DNA of 64,000 bases from Monoplex corrugatus (taxonomy: Eukaryota > Mollusca > Gastropoda > Littorinimorpha > Ranellidae): positions 50,781,250-50,845,249 of the forward strand of contig JAPXFY010000016.1 of NCBI GenBank assembly GCA_030674185.1. Direction: 5' to 3'. Below, in pieces: positions 13,146 to 22,693 of the stretch. The notes under the pieces are model-generated. The model saw nothing but the letters and a program-made list of their open reading frames with translations, was not told where the DNA came from and made no database searches. Position numbers and translations under genes: made by a program. Numbering within the stretch: position 1 is the first letter of the stretch; each line of letters starts with the position of its first letter.

Positions 13146-16100
13146 ATATATATATATCATAACACACATGCACACAGACAAACAGTAATAACACAAATCA
13201 GAAGAGCCAGAAACAGTAGTTTATGAATTTTGGAGATATTTCTGAAAGAAACATGTTGTGAGGTGCTTTTTGAAGGTAAGCAGACAACTGCTTTGTCTTA
13301 AAGACACCAGAAGGGAGACAATTTATAACTAGTATTCGAGGTCTGGTTAGCATAAGAGAAAGCTAACGCCTTCCAAATACGACTGCATTGGTTTGAAAAT
13401 GGTTCAAGAAAAATGCATACTTGACCCAGTTCAGGATTGGATAAATCAATAAGGGAGAAGGAATGGGAAACAGAACAACCCTCAAAATGCTGGCTTGGGG
13501 AAAAGAGTTTGTCTTTTATCATCTCACTCCACTACATCATAGGCTTATTGGACAACCTCTATTTTATATATCACCTATTTGAAACATAACTTTTACCTGT
13601 AGTAATAATCACACCTGTCTAAAACAACCAATTAAGATTTCTACATGCAGTAAAGATCACATAAAAATGGTAGCAGCACATCAGATATACACACATCATG
13701 ATTGTAACAGCAATGGACAAATGAATAGAGCGCAAAGAAACAGCACTATCAGCTTTGTGAAATTATGATTTCAAGTGCTTGATGACCTCAAACTTCTAAG
13801 ACATAGATTATTTGTTGAACTGACTTTTCCTTCAAATCTGTCAGCAGATACACTTCCCTTCAAGCCAGAATGTCCAGAAAAATGTTTTGTATGGTGTCAG
13901 TCTGTGGACAAGGTACATCAATTATCTACGGTATTAGCATAAAGTTGCACTGACAGGTATAATGGAAGTATGGGGAATGATGATGTACAGTAGGATGTGA
14001 GTAGACTTGAGGCCTGTGTTTGAATTTAAATATACTGGATGACCTTGTGGGACACTGGCTGCACGACGGAGAGTTTACAAGACAGTGCGCTGTTTATATG
14101 TTTACAATTGTATATGCTTTCTTTTAAAATTGTGTATTTCATTTTTACTGTGCTCCATTTTATAACATGGCTGCAGACTGTATTTCAAGCAGAATTACAA
14201 TCTTCCGTTTTCAATCTAATGTGAAACTTTAGTTACCTCAATACTGTAGTCAAGATTTAGTTTCTTTGACACAAGGACAATTACCTTTTAATTTGCACAT
14301 CATTTCTATTGTGCTCCATTTTAGAACACAGTCTCTCAGTGTGTTTTGACCACTGTTACAATGTTTAGTTTTCAATTTAACATAAAACTTAAGGTACCAA
14401 AGATGTCGATCAAGCTTTAGCTGCTTTGACATGAGGACATGTCATGCTTTTAGGTTGGATGGTCCATTAGACCATGCGTTTGGTATGGGTACTGGTATTT
14501 TGGATGAGACAATAAACTGCAGTTTCACATTCAGCATGCACTTAGTGCACCCAAAAGATCTCACAGCAACAAAACAACAGTCCTGACAACATTTTGAGGT
14601 AAACTAAAATACACACCGAACTACGGTGACATGCATTCTCTGGGATGAGTGGCCTGTATTTCATACATAGAAAACCATTCTGACTGAAATTTTACAATCA
14701 TGGCCTGCATTTCACACATAAAAATCCTTTCTGACTGAAATGTTATAATCTGATCCAATCCAACACATACACACACACACATGTACACAGATTTATTTTT
14801 TACTAGAACTAGATTTTCTTTTACTAAAACTATACTAGTTGTAATTATCACACCTTTGTGAACATTACTTAAACTTTTTTGGTCCTAGAGTAGTAATCAC
14901 ACTTGTAAAGGCAAAGAAGACACATTTCTTACCACATTAATCTGAGTCATGCGAGCATGATTGATCTCATCGGATATGCCTGCATTGTTCACCATGATAT
15001 CCAAATGTCCAAATTTGTTCAACAGTGTTCTGAAAGTATCTGAAACAGATATCCGTGAAACTCAGCATACTTCATATTTGTAAGAGTTCCCAGCTTAGTT
15101 GTATCTCCACTCTTTTAGATACAGGTAAGCACACATATAAATACTCATAAGCACACTGAAACAATTATGTATATATGTGACATGCAAACACACACAAACA
15201 CACACACAAACAGATATCTGTGAAACTCAGCATACTTCATATTTGTAAGAGTCCCCAGCTTAGTTGTATCTCCACTCTTTTAGATACAGGTAAGCACACA
15301 TACAAATACTCATAAGCACACTGAAACAATTATGTATATATGTGACATGCAAACACACACAAACACACACGGACTTAATCTCCCCCCTCCCACACACACA
15401 TGCATTTTACATATGCATGCTAGCAGAGAGAACATAGCTACAATAAAATATAATTCCAAAGGCGAGAAAAGGAAAGAAAGAACAAGAGAGAGAAATAAAG
15501 AGAAAGAAACATAAACAAACCCCTTTCTGGAAATCTTATGTCATTAATCATTAAGTTAATGATCATGAATGCAAGTCCTTTAGGTCTGTGTGTGGGAGAC
15601 AAAGGGTTAACAGCTCGGCTCATAAACGTGAATGTATACAACCTCTACTTCATTCTGTTGTACATGAGCACCTAATTTTACCTAGCGGTTGGGAGCAGCA
15701 TGGTACAAAACTATGATGTGCCATACAAAGAATATTTTTGTTTGTTCCATTTGTTTTCCTCTTGCCTCATTTTCTACAACATTTCTGTGGCCACAAAATG
15801 TGTGGAATTTTTTTTCAACAATTATAAACCATTATTACTATGATAAAATTCTTTAGTACAGCACTACTCTCCACACACAACAGGACTCACTGCACATTAT
15901 AACATACACAGATTTTTCATAGGAGCATGAGAAACTGAGCCATTAGGTGAGCTGACCACATTCCACAATGTTGTTGTTCAGTCTGCATCTTTGGTGGGAA
16001 CCCATGCTGGGTATTTTCATGTTTCCGTAAGTCAACCACTAGCATGACTTACAAGATCTTTAACGTCCATATTTAACAGACGATGAGGATGATTAATCAT

Positions 16101-19100
16101 GATGCTAAGGAGTTCCATTCTGGATTGAGACTGGGTATACTCTATGCATCATTTCATAACATATCCTGACATCAACCAGGCCCAGCAACTACAGACACCT
16201 GTGGTGCTGATCTACGTTTATGCAACACCTTCAATGGTGCATCCATGAAGTGGATGGGACTCAACAGTGTGGTCTCTGTCTTCCCAATAAAACTGTAGCA
16301 CACTCAACTCCTGGTAGGAGCCAATTGGGGCCAAAATAACCTGCAGTAGTTCTGACACCACTAACAGGACTCCAACCCACAACCTCCAGTCTTCAGTCCA
16401 TTGTGCTTACCCCTATATTACAGTGACTGCTATACTAAACAGGTGTGACTTATGAACTTGCATATCGTTAACACTCTGACTCCCACATCCTGTCCACTGG
16501 CATCCTGCATTGTGAATCATACTAGCAAAGCAAAAACTTAACCCTTTGACTCCCTCACTCTGTCCGCTAGCTTCATGCAGGAAGCTGGTGGATAGGGTGA
16601 GGGAGTCAAAAGCTTAAGTTTTTGCAGTTGGAGGAAAGAGTGAAGGAGTCAAAGGGCTAATTTCATCCCAACTTGGCAAGATCTTTAAACCTGCAATGAC
16701 TGTGAACCTTTCTGGATACAGACAGATCTACACACAGCCCCAAATAATTTATGGCATGAATTCTTGGTATGGTATGGGTGATGATGATGATGATGATGAT
16801 GATAATGATGATGACATACACAGTATGGGTCATCTATTCTAATGGAGTGACCACAGTGAAAATACCATATAACCAACAGATTTGAATTTATAGTAGTTTT
16901 CATGTGGATAGCTGAGTGCTTGCATCAGACTGACTTATTGATGGAGAGGTTTTCAGTGTACTAAGATTGTCTCCATGAGATGTGAACATGAAGGCAAACA
17001 ACAGTGAATATCATTAATTATGAAAAAAGCATCTATAGCATTCACAAGCAAATATGTTTTTTTGTGTGCTGGATTATGACATGCCACGATCATTTGTAGA
17101 TGCTTTCATCAAATGACATCTCTGGTATGAATAACAATATGAGTGCTACATCTTGCTGTGGCTGTGTCTGCCTACGTAACTCAATGTTTTTATGAAGTGC
17201 TTTGGGCTCTTGCAATATAAGACACTGTGCAAGTAGTTATTATCATTATTATATTCACATGCACAGGGGCCCCAGGTTCACTACAAATGATGTAAACCTT
17301 GTGTAGTTAAACAATGTCTTTAATGTCTTTAACTCCTTCTTCATGTTTGGTGACTCACATCCACCAGAGAAGTTCACAGCTGTTGTTGACAGGCTATCAG
17401 ACAACTGTAAGCAACAGCTGACACCTACCTGGATGATGTCATTTTTCATATTCTCTTTTCTACATGTGTAAACCTAATGGTGAGATTTCAAAGTTATGGC
17501 ATTTTAAGTGTGCTGCCATGGAGCCATTCAGTGTCTCCTTGCATTTATAAGCAGCATGTAGTTTTGCACCACCTGTTCCAGGCCAGAGCATAGCATTGCA
17601 GTCTGATTGGAAGAGCAGTAGTGAAATGATTAAAGACAAATTTACGACAACAACAACAACAACAAAAGATATACACAAACAAACACATGGTTATAGTTAA
17701 GAAACAATGCAAAATAACATACATACAGTTAATGATAAGTTATAAAATTCATACCTTCCATATCGCTTTTGGATGTAACATCACATTTGACAAACATTGC
17801 TCTGTTTTGCCCATACTGTTCCTGAAACTCTGACGCAGTAGTCTCCCCTTTCTTGGTCTGAACATCGGTCAAACAGACCTGCAAGAAGACACAGACAGTA
17901 AATGTGTCATCATTATTGTATAGCATCCCAACCAGTCAGTGTGATGATTGAAGGGGATGGATGGGGGACTGATGGGACACACCACCTTACCATTCAATAT
18001 GATCATTCAGATGATGGTGGTGGAGCTGAAGGGACCTGCCACTGCCCATTTTGTTTGTCAATTTCTGTTTCGTCCTTGGGTCTGTCAGTTGTGACCTAAG
18101 AGTGTTAAGAGGTTTCTGACAGACCATGGTGTAGAATGTGTGCAATAAGTTGAACATAAAAAATGGCTCTTGAGTGAGGTTCATTTCTTTGTTTTTCTTC
18201 AGCAAGTTCTGTATGTACTTTTTGAAGAGACAGGTTGAAAATCCACTCCTAATCTGGTTTATAGCCTTGGCTTTGAAGGCTTCTTTTATGTGTTTTGTTT
18301 TTATTTTTTCCCCCTCAGTTTCTGTGTTAAACTTAAAAAATTTAAAGGTCTTCACCATTTTCATCAAAACACTTCATTACTTAAGCCTAGCAGCATGAGG
18401 ACCTGTCTTACAGCTTGGCTACATACAGAATATAAACATATTAAACAGCAGATGAACCAAACCACATACAATGTCAAAGAAGTAATTAAAAATTCATAAA
18501 AATAAATTATGATAACAAAATACTGACTTCTATATTCATGTTAACAAACATATGAGACAAAGGCAGACATATAGAGCAAATACATGTCAACCTTTATCAA
18601 TCAATAACAACAAGAAATAACAATAACTAGTGATGCCGACTTAGTTCTGCCAGCTTAGTGTTTCATAGATCTTTTCTCCCCCCCCCCCCACTCCCCTTAC
18701 TGTCATTTCAAGAGCTAATCAGCGCATAGGATTTTGCACAGGCTCAAGGAGTCTGCCAGATAACTGCTGGAAGATTTAGGTGAAGCACATATAGAAATGC
18801 TTGAGCGCAATGAATCCCTCTTAAACAAAGTCTTAAACTCGAAACTGCATGGCTGGAGGAGTTCTGACACATGTGTCTGCATACTTATGAAGCTGTTTGA
18901 GTTAAGACATTGAAAGCAGAATAGCACCTTCAATACCTTGGAACCTCATATCCATCAATTTACACACTATATCCCCATCAGGACCTGGCTAGCTCATGGG
19001 TTCATGTGCAGGCTTAAGGCTTGTGCCACAATCACCATACACATGGCACCTGTGACGTTAGTGCATATGGAATTCGTTTCGAGTGTGGAGACATCATCTT

Positions 19101-19188
19101 GAGAAACTGAAACTGAAACGGATGTTCCCCATTTTATCTTATCTCAGTCTTTCTGCACAACCCTGTCACTGGTCGTGAGATTTTTTTC

Positions 19189-19230
<42 letters not shown>

Positions 19231-22200
19231 CAGATTTTTCTTGGATGCAGAATGGACTCAATCACTCATCATCCCCTTGCCCAAAAAGGGAAATATGCGC
19301 CAATGCCAGAACTACAGAACAATAAGTCTCATTAGCCACACCAGCAAGATCATGCTCAGAGTCATATTGAATCGACTGAAGAAAGAAGCGGAAGAACACC
19401 TTGCGGAAGAACAAGCTGGATTTAGGGCGGGCAGAAGCACAGTAGAACAGATCTTCACCTGCCGGATAATGATGGAGAAACATCTGCAGCATCAGAGAGA
19501 CCTGTTCCACAACTTCATAGACTTTAAAAAAGCATTCGACAGGGTGTGGCATAAGGGTTTGTGGCAGGTGCTAAGAAAGTTTGGCATAGAGGAAGGTCTC
19601 GTCCAAACCATCCAGGCGCTGTATAACACTGCCAGCAGCGCAGTTCTCCTCAACAACCAGATAGGGGACTACTTCAAGACCACAGTTGGAGTCCGTCAAG
19701 GCTGCCTACTCTCTCCCGTGCTGTTCAATCTCTTCCTGGAGAACATCATGCGTGAAGCCCTCCATGACTTCCACTCCACTGTCTCCATCGGAGGAAGAAC
19801 CATCAACAACCTGAGGTTCGCAGATGACATCGACCTGATGGGAGGCAGCAACGAAGAACTACAAGACCTGACCAAGAGACTGGAAGAAAGTGCAGGTGCA
19901 CACGGAATGGAAGTGAGCACAGAAAAAAGCAAAGTCCTGGTCAACAGCACAACCAACACCCATGCTGAAATCTACATGAACGGGCAACAGCTTGAAGAAG
20001 TGGACGCTTTCAAATACCTTGGCGCCACTCTCACCAAAGACGGTCGCTCTACAACAGAAATCAAGACCAGACTAGCGATCGCAACAGCAGCAATGGTAAA
20101 GCTAAACAAGATCTGGAAGAGCAGAGAGATCTGCTTTCCATCGAAGATGAAGCTGTACAAGTCCCTGGTGCTCCCCATCCTGCTGTATGGATGCGAGAGC
20201 TGGACCATGACAGCAGAGACCACCAAGAGAATCCAGACGTTTGAAACTAAATGCTTCAGGCGCTTGCTCGGGATCTCTTGGCAAGATCGGAAGACAAACG
20301 ACTTTGTGTGGAGCCAAATAACAACACTCGCAGGCCCACAAGAACCCCTCCTGGCAACAGTCAAGAACAGGAAGCTGTCGTGGTTCGGGCATGTCACACG
20401 CCACAACTCACTGCCCAAAACGATCCTCCAGGGTACACTGGGAGGTGGCAGACGAAGGGGACGACAAGCCAAATGCTGGATGGACAACATCAAAGAATGG
20501 ACCAGGTCGGATGGCCCCACGCTGGTGCGACAGGCGGAGGACAGGACCGGTTGGCGACGGCTGGCTTCAAGAGTGTCTCTCATCTCTCCTCTACGCCCAT
20601 CAAGGGCAGGAGAATGATGATGATGATGATGATACATCTATGCATGCTGATTTGTCAACGCTGTGCAGGTGGTATGTTGCTGAACAGTCCACATATTCTG
20701 TCCTCAGTTGGTGTGAATACTGGATATTTTCATGTTTTCATTTAAGCTGGCCACTAACACGACATACAGGATCTTTAACAAACATATTCGAAAAGCTGCA
20801 TGTGCGTACACATGAAGGGGCTTTAGGCACTGGCAGATCTCCATGCATGTCGATGTGGGGCATTGTAAAAAATCTCCACTTTCTACCTACCAGGTGGAGA
20901 TAGGGGGATAGAACCCAGGATCTTCCAATTGGAAGTCTGACATCTTCCCACTTGACTACCATACCCGTCTTAGAGAAAATAATTGTAACAAGCATAACAA
21001 TGAAGGGTAATACTAGAGTTTGCTGTACTTAATTAAAGCCTAATACTCTAAAACATGAATGACTACCATCGGACTATAATAACAGCAAATGCCGATGTAC
21101 AACAGCTCCAGCAAGACCTGCAAAACCTCGAGGTTTGGGAAAAGAAATGGGACATGGTATTCTACCCTGACAAATGCACTACGCTCCCGGTCACAAGAAA
21201 TGAAAACCCCATTCAAAGCGAATACAAGCTCCATGGCCATACCCTAGCGACCGTGCAAACAGCAAAATATCTAGGCATCACCCTCCAGGCAAACATGGAA
21301 TGGGACAAACACGTGAAGAGCATAGTGGCAAAAGCAGCACCACCCTTGGATTTCTCCGCCGAAACCTCAAGATAGCCTCCATTAGGCTCAGAGAGAAAGC
21401 CTACCTGGTATTTGTGCAGCCACTCCTTGAGTATGCCAGCTCAGTCTGGGATCCCTACCTTGAGAGCGACATAAACCAGATAGAAGCCATCCAAAGGAGA
21501 GCAGCAAGGTTTGTCACCAACCGATATCACAGGACAGCCAGTGTGACACAGATGTTGGAAAGGCTGGGATGGCCGACCCTGCAGCAACGGAGACAGGCAG
21601 CACGACTCGCCATGCTGTATAAAATACATCACGATCTGGCTCGAGTCGACAAAACCAAGATGAAACCTGTCCCTGAGCGCAGTCACAGAGGCCACAACCA
21701 GCAGTTCCAGCGCATCACCTTCCAGGGCGCCAACAGATACAGACACTTCTCGTTCCTGCCACGTACCATCAGGGAATGGGACCAGCTCCCACAGTCCATC
21801 GTGGATGCAGAGACTGTAGCCACATTCAGGATCAGAGTAAACCACCACCTGAAGGACACTGCGCTGGACGCGCTCGCAAGGGGCCTCCAGCAGACACGAC
21901 AATGATCTATAGGCAGATGGAGGGAGGGGAGGGAAGGGAAGGGCGGGGATGGTACACTGAAATCAATAAGCTCGGCCTGGCTCAACTGGGTTACTCTGGG
22001 GATTGGCTCTGGGGGGCCCAGGGGAGATGAAATGGCGGAGTAAAAATGTAGACATCAACCAAAACTAAGTTAAGAAGAGAGATGAAAAATAGTGGATCAT
22101 GTGTGTGAGGGGACTGCTTTTGGACCAAATGATGTGTCTTGGTGGCAGCAAGACTGGCTATGTGTGTGCATGGGTCTTGTGAGAGGAGACTCGGAGACTG

Positions 22201-22693
22201 TCTGGTGTGCCCTGGTGGCAGCAGGGCTGGCAATGTTGTTGTTTTTAAAGCGCTGATCGGTAGACCCCCCTTTCAAAAGCGGCAGGAGAATCAGTGTGTT
22301 GATTGTGGTCGCTCTACGGTCCGTACGGAAGAAGAAGAAGAAGAAGACTAAACTTTACAACAACAAGAACAAAATCTGAAAATGAGTTGAACGACTTGAA
22401 GTTGATGACACAAGTAACGATATATTAATTTCAATAATAGATGTAGTATTAAAATGAGTGGTGGTAATGACAATTATTAATTATGATCTGACTACCGCTG
22501 AATCCTGTAGGACTTCCTTCTCTTCCTAGACCTAGTTCCTTCTCACATCAGACTGAGTAAACTAGTACGGTAGTAGGACATCCTTCTCACGTCAAAGTAC
22601 CTGTGCTCCTCTTTTCAGCAAAGCCTCTGAGAAAGCCTTGCCAAGTCCTTGTGCTGCACCAGTGATCAGCGCCACTTTCCCCGACAAAGACAT
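5812..22693 (-). CDS. HPGD: 15-hydroxyprostaglandin dehydrogenase-like SDR, complete gene, 7 coding exons
   Basis: The spliced product of 256 residues is a classical short-chain dehydrogenase/reductase. Enzymes of this type oxidise the 15-hydroxyl of prostaglandins and related lipids with NAD+ in the cytosol. Coding exons are 22693-22601, 17878-17755, 15039-14933, 12180-12084, 10071-9992, 8172-8033 and 5941-5812. Their lengths (93, 124, 107, 97, 80, 140, 130) sum to 771 bases, every intron is GT-AG and every phase joins. Seen: cofactor loop TGAAQGLG at residues 11-18, Asp36 (typical of NAD+ use), CDV at 63-65, NNAG at 90-93, and the catalytic set Asn107, Ser138, Tyr152 and Lys156. The human enzyme has 266 residues and, as I recall, seven exons; the sequences align almost without gaps, with one extra residue before the catalytic Tyr. 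The start is the first ATG, directly before the Rossmann beta strand. The introns are stuffed with repeats. Substrate specificity is inferred from family resemblance only. Confidence 0.93.
6130..6530 (+). mobile_element. second tRNA-like SINE
   Basis: The head 6137-6202 reads AGTGGCAGAATGGTACAGAT, TTTGCCTGCCAATAACTAAA and TAGGTTGAAGCCTAGA, where A-box- and B-box-like segments are recognisable. The body includes AAATGAGTCGAACCCATGTG and GCATCTGCCCGGCTACTCTG. It lies in HPGD intron 6. Confidence 0.5.
6815..6995. repeat. dispersed repeat segment shared with 16100-16340 and 36225-36420
   Basis: TACCTTCAATGATGTATCCT and GTCTTCCCGATGAGTCCAAG with CATGCTCAACTC match the SINE body at 16225-16330. 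It is probably another partial copy. Confidence 0.5.
7123..7281. mobile_element. foldback MITE, copy 1
   Basis: It starts TTAACCCTTTGACTCCC and ends with the inverse GAATCAAAGGGTTAA. The inner palindrome around CCACCAGCTCCCTGCAG and AAGCTGGTGGATAGGG can fold into a long hairpin. A linker GTTTTTGCTTTGCTAGC follows. No coding capacity. Confidence 0.8.
7389..8000 (+). mobile_element. LINE fragment (RT C-terminal region) with GAT tail, copy 1
   Basis: The frame from 7395 encodes [40 protein letters not shown] and [18 protein letters not shown], the thumb and tail of a LINE reverse transcriptase. After a shift near 7796 a second frame gives [20 protein letters not shown] and [15 protein letters not shown] before a TGA/GAT repeat at 7981-8001. 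It is in HPGD intron 6, opposite strand. The same tail recurs at 24781-25071 and 43006-43310. Confidence 0.85.
8033..8172 (-). CDS. HPGD: HPGD-like exon 6 (substrate-side region)
   Basis: It encodes residues 168-213 plus two bases, including [17 protein letters not shown]. This corresponds to the NAICPGFVNTAIL stretch after the active-site helix in the human enzyme. The acceptor is TTTGTGCAG and the donor is GTAAGT. Confidence 0.92.
8200..8785 (-). mobile_element. third tRNA-headed SINE, copy 1 (split by a MITE)
   Basis: On the minus strand a tRNA-like head near 8785-8715 reads TGGCAGTCAATTGGGTAAAT and CAGACTTCGGTCTGAAGGTT, then a B-box-like GGGTTTGATTC. The body has CACATCG-type and GGCAGATC segments, as in 20970-20690. 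The MITE at 8400-8589 interrupts it after the CATGATCTTTAA segment. Confidence 0.65.
8400..8589. mobile_element. foldback MITE, copy 2, nested in a SINE
   Basis: It shows the full two-layer structure: outer arms (AACCCTTTGATTCCCACACC and its inverse near 8570-8588) and an inner arm pair 8442-8465 / 8495-8520. It is flanked by TTCATGATC-type sequence on both sides (8388-8399 and 8587-8596), consistent with a target duplication inside the SINE at 8200-8785. Confidence 0.82.
8780..9648. repeat. minisatellite, unit about 28-31 bp
   Basis: About 30 diverged head-to-tail copies of a unit like ATGGATTATGCTGCACAGAC followed by AATCATAC fill this interval of HPGD intron 5. The 9170-9360 part is the most regular, the edges are degenerate and a C homopolymer lies at the right end. 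Both strands read as repetitive pseudo-protein, which should not be taken as a gene. Confidence 0.9.
9992..10071 (-). CDS. HPGD: HPGD-like exon 5 (catalytic YxxxK)
   Basis: It encodes residues 141-167. [15 protein letters not shown] contains the Tyr152-x3-Lys156 pair. The acceptor is GTGGCAG and the donor is GTAAGT. The exon is only 80 bases long and lies between a CA microsatellite (10137) and a C-rich tract (9650). Confidence 0.91.
10137..10221. repeat. (CA)n microsatellite
   Basis: Nearly pure CA with two interruptions, 66 bases upstream of the HPGD exon 5 acceptor when read on the minus strand. Confidence 0.95.
11015..11165. repeat. tandem duplication of about 78 bp in HPGD intron 4
   Basis: TCACTGTCATCATCTCTACC and TCACTGTCATTGGCTCTACC are each followed by CATATGATCAATCC, AAAC and TCCTTTCTTT-GTATG. 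Confidence 0.75.
12084..12180 (-). CDS. HPGD: HPGD-like exon 4 (catalytic Ser)
   Basis: It encodes residues 109-140 plus one base. The segment IINVASTA carries Ser138 of the catalytic set. The acceptor is GTTTCGTTTCAG and the donor is GTCATT, a weaker consensus that is still GT. Confidence 0.9.
12481..12625. repeat. compound trinucleotide array
   Basis: Successive runs of TAA, CAA, CAT and CAC lie in HPGD intron 3. Confidence 0.95.
12630..13540. repeat. probable dispersed repeat in HPGD intron 3
   Basis: It opens with TCCATTTGTATAACACAAAC and AGAGAATGATCGTTGCACTT, like parts of 2345-2470 and 40020-40100. A run of CA-rich sequence follows, then a more complex stretch 13200-13530. I see no coding motif that I would name. 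Confidence 0.4.
13108..13160. repeat. (CA)n then (TA)n microsatellite
   Basis: About 18 CA units, then CATATATATATAT. Confidence 0.9.
13541..14639. other. HPGD intron 3, unremarkable
   Basis: A repeat of CATTTTTACTGTGCTCCATT-like words occurs at 14140-14160 and 14305-14325. Otherwise nothing was seen. Confidence 0.5.
14640..14755. repeat. tandem duplication of about 60 bp
   Basis: GGCCTGTATTTCATACATAG and GGCCTGCATTTCACACATAA each lead to TTCTGACTGAAAT and an ACAATC/ATAATC end. Confidence 0.7.
14933..15039 (-). CDS. HPGD: HPGD-like exon 3 (NNAG motif, catalytic Asn)
   Basis: It encodes residues 73-108, including [11 protein letters not shown] and QINV, where Asn107 is the SDR active-site asparagine. 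The acceptor is ATCTGTTTCAG and the donor is GTAAGA. A tandem duplication lies immediately upstream in the intron (15044-15371). Confidence 0.93.
15044..15371. repeat. tandem duplication of about 164 bp beside HPGD exon 3
   Basis: ACAGATATCCGTGAAACTCA (15045) recurs as ACAGATATCTGTGAAACTCA (15210). The two copies are about 97 percent alike, running through TAAGCACACATATAAATACT to a CACACAAACACAC end. Copy 1 abuts the branch and pyrimidine region of the HPGD intron 2 acceptor. Confidence 0.85.
15870..16437 (-). mobile_element. third tRNA-headed SINE, long copy 3
   Basis: The head near 16437-16375 (minus) reads AATATAGGGGTAAGCACAAT, GACTGAAGACTGGAGGTTGT and GGGTTGGAGTCC. The body includes segments shared with 6830-6990 (CTTCAATG, CCAAGCATGCTCAACTC-like) and 36225-36420. 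Confidence 0.55.
16468..16662. mobile_element. foldback MITE, copy 3
   Basis: Outer arms CACTCTGACTCCCACATCC and its inverse near 16640-16660 surround an inner palindrome centred near 16576 (GCTTCATGCAGGAAGC). The left linker carries ACTAGCAAAGCAAAAACTTA. It lies just past the tRNA-like head of a SINE. Confidence 0.8.
17755..17878 (-). CDS. HPGD: HPGD-like exon 2
   Basis: It encodes residues 32-72 plus one base. It contains Asp36 in VCLTD and the CDV motif near its end. The acceptor is TTCTTGCAG and the donor is GTATGA. Phase 0 at entry and phase 1 at exit match the neighbouring exons. Confidence 0.93.
18700..18850 (+). mobile_element. tRNA-Leu-derived SINE, tail-only copy
   Basis: Only the body remains: GCACAGGCTCAAGGAGTCTG, CCAGATAACTGCTGGAAGAT and TGAATCCCTCTTAAACAAAG line up with 4196-4315. 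The head is absent. Confidence 0.6.
18960..19115 (-). repeat. short dispersed repeat ('cag-TTTC-TCAAGATGATGTCT' family), copy 1
   Basis: On the minus strand the segment TTTCTCAAGATGATGTCTCC, then GAATTCCATATGCACTAACG and CATGAGCTAGCCAGGTCCTG, matches 33023-33330. Confidence 0.65.
19191..19230. repeat. (TG)n microsatellite at the RTE 5' junction
   Basis: About 19 TG units stand immediately before the truncated RTE body. Confidence 0.95.
19228..20640 (+). mobile_element. RTE-type non-LTR retrotransposon, 5'-truncated, reverse transcriptase open
   Basis: An uninterrupted frame of about 460 codons from 19235 to the stop at 20615 encodes a complete reverse transcriptase. It starts at [15 protein letters not shown], and has [54 protein letters not shown], the catalytic RFADDIDLM, and the thumb and tail [39 protein letters not shown]. 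The endonuclease half is missing. The 3' end is a short TGA repeat, typical of RTE insertions. It lies inside HPGD intron 1, in the opposite orientation to the gene, directly after a TG microsatellite. The open frame points to a fairly young copy. Confidence 0.92.
20690..20970 (-). mobile_element. third tRNA-headed SINE, copy 2
   Basis: The minus-strand head reads ATGGTAGTCAAGTGGGAAGA, CAGACTTCCAATTGGAAGAT and GGGTTCTATCCC, giving clear A- and B-box-like blocks. The body continues with AGATCTGCCAGTGCCTAAAG and CTTCATGTGTACGCAC. It lies between two LINE copies. Confidence 0.68.
21055..22350 (+). mobile_element. jockey/I-like non-LTR retrotransposon, 3' part with frameshift
   Basis: Two overlapping frames encode the C-terminal part of a reverse transcriptase. 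The first (21055-21345) has [20 protein letters not shown] and [20 protein letters not shown]. The second (about 21345-21905) has [33 protein letters not shown] and [14 protein letters not shown]. The join near 21337-21347 needs one added base. A GC-rich 3' UTR of about 420 bases ends in a GAA repeat at 22328-22350. The endonuclease and catalytic palm are absent, so the copy is dead. It is in HPGD intron 1. Confidence 0.85.
22601..22693 (-). CDS. HPGD: HPGD-like exon 1 (start codon, NAD-binding loop)
   Basis: This exon encodes residues 1-31, beginning [20 protein letters not shown], with the glycine-rich dinucleotide-binding loop. It ends in phase 0 at CAG followed by the donor GTACTT. Confidence 0.93.

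Noticed and set aside
13298..13522. Minus-strand 74-codon frame, possible LINE remnant
   Set aside because: Only vague resemblance. Kept as part of a probable dispersed repeat without a protein call.
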